NCBI GenBank assembly: GCA_013397795.1
Contig: VZTJ01005976.1
Span: 1,456,724-1,520,723 of the forward strand
From: Orthonyx spaldingii
Lineage: Eukaryota > Chordata > Aves > Passeriformes > Orthonychidae
DNA: 64,000 nucleotides
Reading direction: 5' to 3'
The translations under genes and the position numbers were made by a program. Of the stretch, positions 53,716-64,000 are shown piece after piece. A model generated the notes under the pieces. It was not told where the DNA came from and did not search any database. It worked only from the letters and a program-made list of their open reading frames with translations. Position 1 is the stretch's first letter. Each line of letters opens with the position of its first letter.

Positions 53716-54133
53716 TACATAGGTGTATTGGGTTTGCGTGGCCAGGTTTGGTAGCAAGGTGGCTTCTGTGAGGAGCGGCCAGAAGCTTCCCCCATGTCCA
53801 GCAGAGCCAGTGCCAGCCAGCTCTGGATCCACTACCAGCCAAGGCCGAGCCAGTCAGGAATGGTGGCAACACCTCTGTGATAACATATTTAAGAAGGGGA
53901 AAGAAAGGTATTCCGCTGTGGTAGTTGTGGCCAGAGAAGAGCAGAGTGAGACTATGTGAGAGCAACCACTCTGCAGACACCAAGGTCAGTGGAGAAGAAG
54001 TGAGGGAGGAGGTTTCAGCTCCAGGCACTGGAGCTGAGGTTCCCCTGCAGCCTCTGGTGAGGCGACTGTGCCAATACAGTTCATGGAGGTAAATGGGGAC
54101 GCAGAGATTCACCTTCAGCTTGTGGAGAAGACG

Positions 54134-54320
54134 CACACCGGAGCAGGTGGATGCTGGAGAAAGATCTGTGAACCCATGGGAGGCCCATGCTGGAGCAGGC
54201 TCCTGGCGGGGACCTGCAGATCTGTGGGAAGAGGAGCCCGTGCATGAGCAGGTTTCCTGGTAGGACTTGTGATCTTGTGGGGGACCCACGCTGGAGCAGC
54301 TGTTCCTGGAAGGGCTACAC
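54134..54320 (+). repeat. ~50-bp imperfect tandem array inside the LTR
   Basis: Four reiterated units begin at 54134, 54184, 54237 and 54285 (spacing 50, 53 and 48 bp). Each starts with a variant of cccatgctggagcagg and is followed by 'gatctgtg'-like or 'cctgg' text. A further partial unit (ccccactggagcagg) lies near 54425. Confidence 0.8.
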
Positions 54321-54480
54321 GCTCTGGAAGAGTGACCCGTATTGCAGCAGTTTGTGCAGACTGATGCCTGTGGGATGGACTCACATTGGGGAAATTTATG
54401 AAGGACTGTCTCCCATGGGAGGGACCCCACTGGAGCAGGGGAAGGACTCCTCACACTAAGCAGCAGCAGAGACAACACGT

Positions 54481-54486
54481 AATAAA
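54481..54486 (+). promoter_or_regulatory. Poly(A) signal of the solo LTR
   Basis: AATAAA, followed by a T/G-bearing stretch. It lies in sense orientation inside an STK3 intron and could in principle cause premature polyadenylation. Confidence 0.6.
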
Positions 54487-54799
54487 CTGATCATAACCTC
54501 CACTCCCTGCCCCCCTCCACTGCTGGGTGAAGGAGGGAGGGGTGGAGGGAAGGTGTTTTTAAGATTCATTTGACTTCTCATTATCCTGCTCTGATTTTGT
54601 TATAAGTAAATTTAATTAATATCCCCAATTCAATTCTGTTTGGCCCATGATAGAATTTGGTGAGTGATCTCTCCCAGACCTTATCTCAGCTCATGAATAT
54701 TTGTTATATTTTCTCTTTCCTGTCCAGTTGTGGGAGTGATAGAGCAGCTTTGGCGGGTGCCTGGCATCCAGACAGGGTCAACCCACTACAATAGGAAAT

Positions 54800-57130
54800 A
54801 TTCTTCTGATGACATGCTAATTTTTACTGTTTTCAGCCAAACTGGCGTGATCATGCTGGAGTCTTTTAACCCCTCAGACTGATTAGCAGCCATTCCTACC
54901 ACCTTCACACAAGGGCAGTGTGTCTGTCTGTGGAGCACTTGTAGCTCTGACCTGTGCTCTGATGGCAACTGGAACACTTCATGCCCGGAGTTGCCTCAAC
55001 TTCTGCATTTTAACTGTATCCCAGCTTAATGAGGACAGTCACATTAAGAAAAGCTTGCCAATGATTCCTCATCTGTTCTGCTCCTTTTTAACTTCTACAT
55101 GTGGCCTTTCCTGGAAAAGCTTCTAACTTATTACAAAGGATTTGAAAAAAGAGCAAGGAGGAGTTAAATGATTGGTGTCCCATTTGCTAAAAGTTTGAGA
55201 TAAAGTGTACCAAGTTTACAGACTCACTGGTCTCCCAAGTGTGTGGCTGAGATGTGTTTTCGAAAGATTATAACTGAAAATTATAGTTCAGTTAGAAGGT
55301 TAGTTATGCTTTTATTCTGTGCTATTTGTCCCAACTTAGGTTGGTGCTGCTGAAAGATACTGCTGCCACTGGAAGCTTGGGTCAATGGAGCTCCTTTCTG
55401 AAAGGTTGCCTTCCACCAGGATTTCCCCCTGGATCAGGGAGAGGAGAAGGTCGAGGCAGGAGCTGCTGGCACTGAGCTTGCAGCACTGGGAGCTTGTCCC
55501 ATAACGATGACTGTTTTCTGGTCTCTTCATAGGCAAAGTTGATTTTCCTTGCTCTAGCAATGCAGAGAATTTCAGTGAGGCTTCTCTGTGTGTGACTGTG
55601 TCTTGAGAGTACATCAGCTTCAAGGAGAAATTATTCAATGTTGTTTGGCTCTGGTGGTGGTTTGACCTCCTTGTTTAATTTGCTTCCTTATACATTGTAG
55701 CTGTCTGTAATGATTAGGTTAACAAATACACCTTTAAGGAGAAAAGCTTTTTCTTTGTACACCTAATCTTTCTTCTGGAAAACTGGGTATGCATACTCAC
55801 TCTAAAAGGCTGTGTCTGTGTGTGGCATTGTAAGTTGGAGTTTGGACTATTACTTTCCCAAACCCATGTGATTACCTGGTGAAATAAAGGGTCCCAGTGA
55901 AGGCAAACACTGCTACCAGAAACTCCATTTATTAAAGACCTCTGTCTTGGATGTGGCCCATCCTGACACTGATTGCTGTCTCTTGTGTGGTTGTGGGTGT
56001 TTGATCTCTGAAAGGACATGATTGTGTCCATTATGTGGAGTGGCAAAAATTGAACTGTCTGTTACTGTCACACGAATGCTATCCTGATTACAAGTCTAAT
56101 TGTAACAATTTAATTGTTACAGTTAACAGCTTTTAAAAAGCTACTGAAATATAATTGAAAGCCTTTCCGAATTCCTGTAGGTTGTACTGCTGAATGCTTC
56201 CCTCTCCCTTCCCATTCATGCCAGTAGCCCCAGTAGTTACAACAACAAGCTACTTGGTGAATTATTTATGGCAGTTTAAATTGCAGCCTGTTTGCAAGTG
56301 GAAGTAAATGAATGCTGAGCTCTGTTGCTTTAAGAATTTGAACCAAAATATTTATCATGCAGAGCAATAAGTTACATAGGATTAATTAAATATCTTGTTT
56401 GAGTTATTTTTATACATTTTATTTGATATATTTGCTGTTGCATTCAATCTTTGGATTATTGCAGGCTTTTAGAGTTTGTGAGGTAATACCTATAGCACAG
56501 ACAGGAGTCAAAGAAATATATTTTTGAATTTGCCAAGGAGACATATTTGTGCACAGACACACACACGTATTTCCCAAATTCAGCTGTCGCTGATTAAGTG
56601 GTTTTCTCATCTGATGTCAGATAGATGAGACCTTCCTAACTCTTCTGTTTTCTACCACTTCCTTCCTTTAAATGTCCTGAGCATCAGCCGTTCATATTGA
56701 TGAGTACTGTGGCTATCTAGATCCCCTGGGTGACATGTCTGAGATAATTCTGAAAGAATCGTAGTCTCTGGCTTAAAAAAATAATTTTCTTTATATTTTA
56801 ATATTCATCCCAGCTGCCTGTGATCTTTAAAGAGCAGTTAATTCTGTTTGCTGGCTCTGTTTCTTGATTGAAATTTAAATAAAAACTCACCCACCACATT
56901 CTTCTCTGCTAATTTATGAAAAAATGTTTTTTGGGGCAGAATAATTATGTGATTACATCAGATTCTGTGCAGTTTAAGCCTGATGTCTGCAGTGGTGACT
57001 GAGAGAGAATAAGTGGCTGCCCAGACTGGGCAAGAGTGGATAGGGACTTCATCACTGGCAGTTCTCACAAAACACATGCACAAGATTGTTCAGTGTCTAC
57101 CTTAGTCCTTTTGCTGGTCTGTGGAGCCCC
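54800..57130. other. Intron stretch without recognisable features
   Basis: About 2.3 kb after the LTR. It has a less AT-rich patch at about 55.38-55.50 kb and open frames of at most 110 codons (55714-56046, - strand), none with a recognisable domain. Confidence 0.5.
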
Positions 57131-57134
57131 AAAT

Positions 57135-57182
57135 GCATTATTCCTGTCACACGTGCTAAAAGCATTATTCCTGTCACACGTG
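57135..57182. repeat. 27-bp tandem duplication carrying two CACGTG boxes
   Basis: An exact 21-bp string (starting gcattattcctgtcac and ending acgtg) occurs at 57135-57155 and 57162-57182. Each copy ends in the palindromic E-box CACGTG (57150-57155 and 57177-57182). Confidence 0.9.
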
Positions 57183-57574
57183 GGTTTATTGCTCCTCTCG
57201 TCTGTGCTGTGTTGGGATCAGTTAAACGGCAGAGTCGGCACTGTCATCTCTTCCCATTATACTTAAAATCTGTGACACTTAACTCCTCTAAGAGAATATC
57301 TTCACTGAAAAATGTGTCATGTGCCAGTTACATATACCAGTGGGCTAAAAATTAAATAGAATAGTGGTGCTTTTTAATATTTTGTTTCTCTGAAAATGAA
57401 AAGGTCTTTTTCTGCAAAAGTTTTGGTGACTGAGGAATTCCTTTCCCCCATCCTTTTTTCTATATGTCAAATGGGAGGAGTGCAGTAAACTGGATGATAT
57501 TTGATGCCTTGGGAGGCAGCTCTTTCCTTCATAAGAAACAAAGTCATTTGTGGGAGAGAGCAAGAGAGGGCAAA

Positions 57575-58020
57575 CAAAATGCCTGAAGGAGGGCAACAAA
57601 GATAGTGAAGGGTCTGGAGGGGAAGCCATGTGAAGAACATCTGAGGTCACTTGGTCTGCTCAGCCTGGAGGAGACTGAGAGGAGATCTCATTGCTGTCTA
57701 CAACTTCCTCGTGAGGGGAAGGGGCAGGCACTGACCTCTTCTCTCTGGTGACCAGTGACAGGAGTTGAGGAAATGGCCTGAAGTTGTGTCAGGGGAGGTT
57801 TAGGTTGTGTATCAGGAACGGGTTCTTCACCCAGAGGGTGATTGGGCACTGGAACAGCTCCCCAAGGAAATGGTCACAGCACCAAGACTGTCCAGAGTTC
57901 AAGAACCATTTGAACAATATTCCCAGGCACCTGATGTGACTCTTGGGGCTGTAGTGTGCAAGGCCAGGAGTTGGTCGTTGATGATCCTTGTGGGTCCCTT
58001 CCGACTTGGCGGATTCTGTG
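57575..58020 (+). mobile_element. CR1 LINE, 5'-truncated copy
   Basis: About 445 bp in sense orientation, from 'ctgaaggagggcaacaaaga' through 'ctgctcagcctggaggagac' and 'aacgggttcttcacccagag' to 'atgatccttgtgggtccctt' and the end ggattctgtg. Its 3' end matches the subfamily type of the fragment at 8272-8388. Short frames inside (57807-58046) are decayed ORF2. Confidence 0.92.
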
Positions 58021-58029
58021 AGACCAACA

Positions 58030-59130
58030 TTGTTGAGCCCATCTGAGGTCTCATACAGGTCTTGGGATCTTTGGTCCTCGAAGATATTTTAACTTCTGGG
58101 GTTTAATTCTCTTCTTCATTATGAATCTTATGGTTAAAATGATGTTGCATGAAAAGGTGCATCTTTCTGTATGCTTTGCTATGCATTTCTGATATGTCCT
58201 CTCTCTTTATTATGACTTTAAGTTATTTGTTTACTATGTACAATGTGGTCAGTTAGTAGAAGTCATAATGCTGGGGTTTGGACTGTAAGTAGCAGTATGT
58301 GTTGCTAATTTATATGCCTCAATTGCTGATAAAAATAAAGATCAAAAGTAGCAGTTCATTCCTCAGGGAAAACAGATCAGACTGTGTTGATGGAAGCCTG
58401 CCCTAGATTCATGAATGAAGTATTGACTCATTAGTAGTTGATTCAGAAAATTCTTTTCTTTTTTACCCATGAGTTAGGTAGTGTACTTGTTTGCAATGTC
58501 AGAATATTTGCAAACAAAATAAAGATTATCCCTTTCCTAAGAGGAAATTATATGTGCTATTTGAAATTTGTTGATATTTTTCACATTGGTGAAAAATAAT
58601 TGGCTTGTCGGCAATTCTGACAAGAGAGAAATGCAGAAAGGCATTAAATTACATCAGGAAAAAAACACATTGGCCAGACAAAGAACCATTTCAAATGCAT
58701 CATTCCCTGCAATAGCAGGTGGAGCAGTAGTGCCCAATGTGCCTCAGTATCTGACAAGACTCCAACCTTTATTGGCATCAGCCAGCAAGGCAGTGAAGTC
58801 ATTTATGTGTTGTGTGACCAGTCACTTTTAATGAATGAAATGTAATAAACTGTTAAACATTTTGAGAAAATATTTTTGGAAAGAAAAGAACTTGGTCAAA
58901 GGTACCCCCCCCCCATGAATTCAGGAAATTATTTCATGTATTGCTTAAACACTGTTAGTGATTTTGACTAGTTTTGACGGCAGTTTGTTGAGGAAGACAG
59001 GTGCCTTGTCATTCTTATCAGAGAGTACCCCTAAATACTGGAGTATTACTTCAGCAGCTGTCTATTTTTCAGGCTTCTATAAGAAGTTCAGTAAGAAGTA
59101 TTTGATTATGCAATATCATTGATATGCATG
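58030..59130. other. Intron stretch before last exon, nothing recognised
   Basis: About 1.1 kb of AT-rich intron with a run of C at about 58904-58914. An open frame at 58568-58831 (87 codons, + strand) has no domain I can name and no splice or expression evidence. Confidence 0.5.
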
Positions 59131-59131
59131 A

Positions 59132-59157
59132 GTGTGTGTGTGTGTGTATATATATAC
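59132..59157. repeat. (GT)n(TA)n microsatellite
   Basis: About 16 bp of GT repeats followed directly by about 9 bp of TA repeats, roughly 320 bp upstream of the last coding exon. Confidence 0.9.
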
Positions 59158-59474
59158 ATTTGTATTCTGTGGCATGCTTTTTCCAGCCTAATGAGTTAAA
59201 CTCCAGCCCTGTATTTATTTGCAAGGTTTGCAAAGGTATGTTTTTTTAAATTAAATGTACTATGTGTGTTTGCTTTCATATGTTGTTATTTACTGTGGAG
59301 CAGACTAAGGCTTTTGGCTGTATCAACTGTTATGTATAAGTATACATACACCCTAAGTGTATAAAACACTGCAGCTGTAAATTAAAGGCTTATGAAAGGC
59401 AGTGTTTTTCATGTTTGTTGAAAGCAGTTTCTAATATTTTTTGTGGGATTGTTTTTTGTTTGGTTGTTTTACAG

Positions 59475-59633
59475 TTAAAGAATCTGAGTTTAGAAGAATT
59501 ACAGATGAGATTGAAGGCTTTGGATCCTATGATGGAACGAGAAATTGAGGAGCTTCGTCAGAGGTACACTGCAAAGAGGCAACCTATCCTAGATGCCATG
59601 GATGCAAAGAAACGGAGACAGCAAAATTTCTGA
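59475..59633 (+). CDS. STK3: STK3/MST2 last coding exon: SARAH domain and stop
   Basis: 53 codons including TGA: 52 residues starting LKNLSLEELQMRLKALDP and ending KKRRQQNF. This is almost the whole SARAH domain, the C-terminal coiled-coil helix through which MST1/2 dimerise and bind SAV1 and RASSF proteins. LEELQMRLKAL has the spacing of the leucine-rich export signal described in MST kinases. The acceptor is tggttgttttacag at 59461-59474; the open frame seen from 59415 includes intron. With the two upstream exons it gives 64 + 59 + 52 = 175 residues, which fits residues 317-491 of the 491-residue human protein with no indel. The text differs from STK4, which has LKSWTVEDLQKRL at this place. 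Confidence 0.98.
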   Translation, partial: LKNLSLEELQMRLKALDPMMEREIEELRQRYTAKRQPILDAMDAKKRRQQNF

Positions 59634-60244
59634 GTTTGTTTTACTTTCAAACATAATGCTATGGATCAGTGTGGACACTGGTAACTTTGTAAGTCAGAAG
59701 GAATTCGATTATGAGAGTTTTCAGAAATCCAATCTGTTAAATTTTCCTTCACAAGCAGTGACAATTGGAGCAGTCAAGAACATACATATGGCGTTCTGCA
59801 AAGGCAGCGAAACACATGACCACTTGTTTGCATTTTCAAATGTTTAATGTAATAGAAGTTTAATCTGTTACTTCCCAATCTTTTTCAGGTGTGTAGTGGT
59901 AACTTGGTGTTGTACATTGGGAATTGTGTTTTGGAGCACCTGGAATGATTTCTTGATTGTGCAACACTACCGAGCCTTATATTGCAATGTATTTTTCTCC
60001 CACTTAGTAGTATATTTATTATGTAATCTTTGGTTATCCTATTTATTTTATGCCTGTTTTCTGTTGGGAAGTATTAGGATAATATTGTGGAGAGCAGAGT
60101 CAAATTAGATAAAATTGGTATTGTAGTATAATGAAAAGCTGCTCACCACTGTATTATCTTTTAAAACTTCAATTTCAACAAGTATCCCGATTCAGGACAG
60201 CACTTGAACATGTATCCAGCCCATTCATAGCAGTAAGATTTAAG

Positions 60245-60250
60245 AATAAA
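60245..60250 (+). promoter_or_regulatory. STK3: Candidate proximal poly(A) signal of STK3
   Basis: AATAAA about 610 bases after the stop codon, with a 'tgttgtagttg' stretch about 45 bases downstream. It would give a short 3' UTR. Confidence 0.35.
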
Positions 60251-61378
60251 GTAAGTAATAGGCACAGGTTCTTCTGCTCTCCTGAGTCAAGGACTGTTGT
60301 AGTTGAGTAGTACAGTTGTTACACTACAGAGCGTTCTTTGAGAGAGTGTTTCTGTCATTTGTACGCACACGGAGTCAGCTGTCATTAAACAAGAAAACAA
60401 GTGCCTAATCAGTTTTAATTTTTGTTATTCAGGAGAAGCAATACTTACAGTCACTCCTTCAGTGTAAACTTCTAATTGCTATTGCAATTCTGACCAGTAT
60501 AAACCTCTATTTTGCACCGTAGTTTTATAATGAAGTAACAGCTACACTTTCTGGTTCATTTGGGGTTTTTTTAATCACTGTTTTGAAGGGAGAGGGGAAT
60601 TATTAGTGCTTTGGGGTTTGTTTGTTTTCACATTATAGCTACAAAGGGATAGTAATTTAAAAGCCAAAGAAAAGCAATTGAATACTTATATTTAATAAGT
60701 ATAGAAAAGAAGCAACATTTAATATTGTTTTGAGGGGTTTGTCCTGCGTTCGCTAAACATTCAAAATTCCTGTAGTCTTCTGTTGGTAGATTTTGGGTAA
60801 TCGGAAATGCAGGACCAAGCTCTTAATAGCTTTTTACAAGTTTTTGTCTGGTTTATGTTGTAGAATATCTATTGGTAGAATTGACAACATTGTGAGAAAT
60901 ATTTCGGACTGAGCAGAAAATGTGATCCACTCTCTGAACAATCTACTGTGTTCTCTATTGAAATCTTTACTATTGTTGCCTTTTATGTAAATAACTTCAC
61001 TGTGATAGTCATACTTCTTTAAACAATACAGCTGAAAAGATCTTTACATTCAGCCTTCAGCTGTTGAACTTTTAATGGTGACTACTGTATGGGCATCTTC
61101 TGTTGAACGTTTTCTGGAAGTTAGTAATCATCTCATACCTCTTAACATTAATTGTCAACATATGTGGACCATTTAAATGGAACAATGCAGATTTTGGAAA
61201 TGATGCATTATGTCACAAAGCTTATGCCAATGGAAACAAAACATGCTTACAGGATCAGCATTCTACAGCCATGCTGGTACCAGTACTTGGGTTTGAGCCA
61301 CATACAGCCATCGCTGTCCTTGTCATTCTCTGTGTGTTTGCATGCATGCCACACTCTGCCATGTAAACCCTAGAGTCA

Positions 61379-61384
61379 AATAAA
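61379..61384 (+). promoter_or_regulatory. STK3: Candidate main poly(A) signal of STK3
   Basis: AATAAA in the context gtcaaataaatctcaattg, followed by a GU-rich element (tgtgtttgtt) within 20 bases. Of the candidates after the stop codon it has the best arrangement. Confidence 0.5.
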
Positions 61385-61400
61385 TCTCAATTGTGTTTGT

Positions 61401-63852
61401 TAGAACATCCTTATCCTCAACTCTTTTCATATTTCTTAGAGCAATGACCATTCCTTGTGAAAATGCAAGAACACAGAAGATCCATAAAAATTACTTTAGG
61501 CAAGACAAAATGCACCTGGTAGTCATATGCCTCACATTTATACAATGAAATAATGTAAAGTAAAAAATGGTATAAACATATCACTGTGTCATTAGATTAT
61601 ATTCATAATGCAGGAAAAATAACAGTACCAACTTCCCCCTATTAGTATGGTTCTTATTTATTTCAAGTAATTTCTACTTCTTGAACTTTCTGTTCTCAAA
61701 TGCTCAAAGGTGTGTCTGCATACATAGATTTATGTAGATGTACACACATATATATTCATATCTATCTATATAAGAGAAAATATACAACAGGTTTAAACCA
61801 TCAGGAGAGCAACCTAGCTTGCCTTTTCTTGGTGTGCCTTTTAAGCAAAGTGTCAGTGTCTAGACACTCTTATCTGCATCCTCAGCAGCTAGATTTTTCC
61901 TTACTCAAACTTTTCACACCAAAAATAAGACTTTGAGTTTGAATAATGTGGCTTCACAGTGTAATAGACAATGATGTAAAATGAACACAAATTTCCTATT
62001 TCGTGCATTCTGTAACGTGGTACCCTAAAGATGAATTGCATATCCTGAGGGACTCCAATAAAAGGCTGTTTTAGACTGGAGCTGTTGCAGTCTGACATCT
62101 GAAAGCTATCAGAAGGTAAAGGACATCTTTTTTTTCTATCCTGATGTGTCTTCATAGAAACAATTCAGACTTTGTGCACATGCATGCACACAGGAATGGA
62201 ATATACATATGTGAGAAAAATCTGAATGCCATGGAATAAAACAAATAAAACAAGCTACTTAAAACGGTGAAAAATAACATCTGATGTACTGTAAACTAGG
62301 TAGGTACAGGATGTTTGTGACCAAAGAATACTTTCATTAATTAATATGAAATTAGTATGTTGCCATTCTGGTATGGTGCAAACTGCAGTCAGTGCAAGAG
62401 CTGCCTTTGGCTTCAGCAGCCAGCAATATGGAGCTCTAAATTCTGTGCAAGCATTAACATGGAGAAATAGGTTTTGTACTGAGAGATGGATGCAACTTAT
62501 TTTTTCTTTCTTCTGTTTGTATGAATGAATCAAACCATCCATGTTGATGACTACACATCTCTACTGGAGGATAAGCATCTCTGTAAAGGAAAGCCAATAG
62601 TACAATAAATATTTTAAAAGCAAGCCTTGCAGGAAATCTAATAGAACTACTGACAAGTTAACCTTCAGTAAGATTTTAACCAAGCAATTTCTTGTTTGCT
62701 TCTGACTTTGTATGTTTAGGTTTAGTAAGTTAAAAAAAAAATTGAAAAATCATTGCTTATTACTAAACATTTTTAATAAAAGCTAATTTTTCATGTATAA
62801 TTGTCGACTTGTTCATTCTAACTGAAGCAAAATTATCTTAATTATAACCATTAATGTTCATTTCCATAGTCATGCCTCATGTTTTGTTTCCTTTTATAAC
62901 ACTGTGAGCACAGAAACCCACGTCTCTCAAAGGCAGCTCTGGAAAGGATTTTTCCAGATCACAAAATTGCTGCAAGAACTAGAAGTCTGAGGATCTGATG
63001 AAAGTAGATCAGGCCAGAAATCCTCAGTACTCCATGGAATTCGCTCTCTCTGCAATCTGATGTTGCTGAAGACCTAATCCTGAGAGAGGTGAGCCTCACC
63101 CAAATATCTTGGCCATCTTCTTAGACATCCTTTACTTGGAGGTACTGGTGGCCATAAGGGATTTGAGTTGTTCCTTTGTTGTTCTCATCACACTAGAAAA
63201 CCAGTAGTCAATGGATAGGCTTAAGTAGGAAAAGTAGATACATTTAATGTCTCGAGTATAATTCCATTGCCCGTTTCTTTTCTGATTTGTTAAAATTATT
63301 GTCTTAAGAATTTGCCCACAAATTTAGTAAAAGGAACTCATGACCAATGGTCCTTAGTGAACCACGGTATGCTTGAAGTGACAGAAGTCTACTGCTAACC
63401 TGAATTAATCTGACATTTATTGGATATTATGATTATTTACTGTTTATTTACAGTAAATAGTAGCTTGTCTGCATTGCCCAGTGTATTCTGATGAGAGTGC
63501 ACAGTGGCTCAGTCTGCTTCTCCATTCAGTTTGTTGAACTTTCAGATATAAATGTGGCTCATGGTGAGTGAATCCCTGCACAAGTACATGAGCTAGCCTG
63601 ACTCACCACCAAAAGGCACTGGTGCTTCCAAGCAGAACATGCACTGTACAACTTCTGTAAAGCACTTGGTGTGCATGTGGCTCTATCAGTGTGGTATGAT
63701 GAGGGTTACTTAAGTGCATACCTGGTTATAAAGCTGATCAAAAAGACCTCACACGGTAAGAAAGTCTTTATTTTTTTGCATTCTTCAACAGGACTCCAAT
63801 TTACTCTGTGGCATTTCTTCCTGTGTTTCCAAAGGCAGTGACGGATGTTATA
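61401..63852. other. Downstream sequence, no gene recognised
   Basis: About 2.5 kb with further AATAAA hexamers (for example near 62.24, 62.60 and 62.77 kb), an (ATCT/TATA)-type simple patch near 61.75 kb and a small palindrome at about 63.43-63.46 kb (tatttactgt, 6-base loop, acagtaaata). In mammals the next gene after STK3 is KCNS2 in convergent orientation; no part of its coding region is visible here. Confidence 0.5.
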
Positions 63853-64000
63853 TAGTCATAAGCTTGTTTAGGTTGGAACAGGTCTCTGAGATCAAGTCCA
63901 GCTGTTAACCCAGCACTGCCAAGTCCACACTAAACCATGTCCCTAAGTGCCACATCCATGTGTCTCTTCAATACCTCCAGGGATAGTGACACCACCACTT
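63853..64000 (-). mobile_element. CR1 LINE, 3' part, antisense, runs off the window
   Basis: On the + strand it reads 'tagtcataagcttgtttagg', 'ttggaacaggtctctgagat', 'cactgccaagtccacactaa', 'accatgtccctaagtgccac' and 'tacctccagggatagtgaca'. This is the reverse complement of a CR1 3' region of the same type as the fragment at 2484-2618. It continues beyond 64000. Confidence 0.92.

Larger units (their letters stand above)
53724..54790 (+). mobile_element. Solo LTR of an endogenous retrovirus (ERVL-like), complete
   Basis: 1,067 bp with TG...CA ends: it starts TGTATTGGGTT and finishes AACCCACTACA, inverted repeats with one mismatch in 11. It is flanked by a 5-bp direct repeat ATAGG (53719-53723 and 54791-54795), which is the target-site duplication. 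A 5-bp duplication is typical of ERVL-class elements; ERVK usually gives 6 bp. An AATAAA signal lies at 54481-54486, and a TATA-like TATTTAAG at 53886-53893 may be the promoter. No gag, pol or env sequence is present, so this is a solo LTR left by recombination between two LTRs. It looks like the LTRs common in songbirds (TguLTR5 type), but naming needs a repeat library. It contains a ~50-bp repeat array at about 54134-54300. The long antisense frame across it (53543-54478) extends past the LTR edge and is a chance frame. Confidence 0.92.
14610..59474 (+). other. STK3: STK3 last intron, 44.9 kb
   Basis: A phase-0 intron from gtaagt to the acceptor ggttgttttacag. It separates nearly the whole SARAH domain from the rest of the protein. 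It contains the CR1, SINE and LTR copies listed separately, two (GT)n microsatellites and one assembly gap. No other exon or gene is recognisable on either strand. Confidence 0.95.
59634..61400 (+). other. STK3: Inferred STK3 3' UTR
   Basis: Sequence after the stop codon is AT-rich and has no other gene. I end the UTR at about 61.4 kb because AATAAA at 61379-61384 is followed by the GU-rich stretch attgtgtttgtt, a good cleavage-site arrangement. A shorter form could use AATAAA at 60245-60250, and a longer one signals near 62.2-62.8 kb. The open frames at 59593-60108 and 61103-61373 lie inside this region and are not genes. The end point is inferred, not observed. Confidence 0.55.

Noticed and set aside
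53543..54478. Longest open frame in the window, 311 codons on the - strand
   Set aside because: It lies antisense to the solo LTR and crosses its 5' edge at 53724 into unrelated flank. Low-complexity Ser/Pro/Cys text comes from the repeat array; there is no domain.
61401..64000. Expected neighbour KCNS2 downstream of STK3
   Set aside because: No long potassium-channel frame is present on either strand; if synteny holds, the gene lies beyond the window.
1..64000. CRISPR arrays, prokaryotic operons, phage or a defence system
   Set aside because: The whole window is AT-rich vertebrate intron and flank with avian repeats; nothing of this kind is visible.

Overview
The window is AT-rich vertebrate DNA carrying the 3' end of one large gene on the + strand, STK3 (MST2, the Hippo-pathway kinase). 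Three coding exons are recognisable: 3805-3997, 14434-14609 and 59475-59633. Their splice phases join exactly. Together they encode the last 175 residues of a protein whose C-terminus matches vertebrate MST2: the phospho-threonine-rich linker with a caspase site, the approach to the SARAH domain, and the SARAH domain itself. The kinase-domain exons lie upstream of the window.

The repeats point to a bird, and most likely a passerine. There are at least eight or nine truncated CR1 LINEs with the usual avian 3' ends, a tRNA-Ile-headed SINE with a CR1-like tail (the passerine TguSINE1 type), and a complete 1,067-bp solo LTR with a 5-bp target-site duplication. An older fragment of a related LTR is also present. 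There are no bacterial features, CRISPR arrays or functional RNA genes that I can support.

Layout: 1-3804 is the end of an upstream intron with one CR1 tail. 3805-3997 is the linker exon. 3998-14433 is a 10.4-kb intron holding a ~210-bp segment present twice (5.73 and 7.35 kb) and three CR1 copies. 14434-14609 is the penultimate coding exon. 14610-59474 is a 44.9-kb last intron with CR1, SINE and LTR insertions, microsatellites, one 35-N assembly gap beside a poly-C run, a perfect 14-bp hairpin and a small tandem repeat with two CACGTG boxes. 59475-59633 is the last coding exon. After it comes a 3' UTR that I infer runs to about 61.4 kb, then sequence without a recognisable gene up to a CR1 copy that leaves the window.

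The open frames elsewhere are short, lack recognisable domains and mostly overlap on both strands, so I treat them as chance frames. I found no clear new biological system. The observations most worth checking are the duplicated intronic segment, which has splice-site-like edges in both copies, the LTR with its internal ~50-bp repeat array, and the hairpin that looks like a template-switch mutation.
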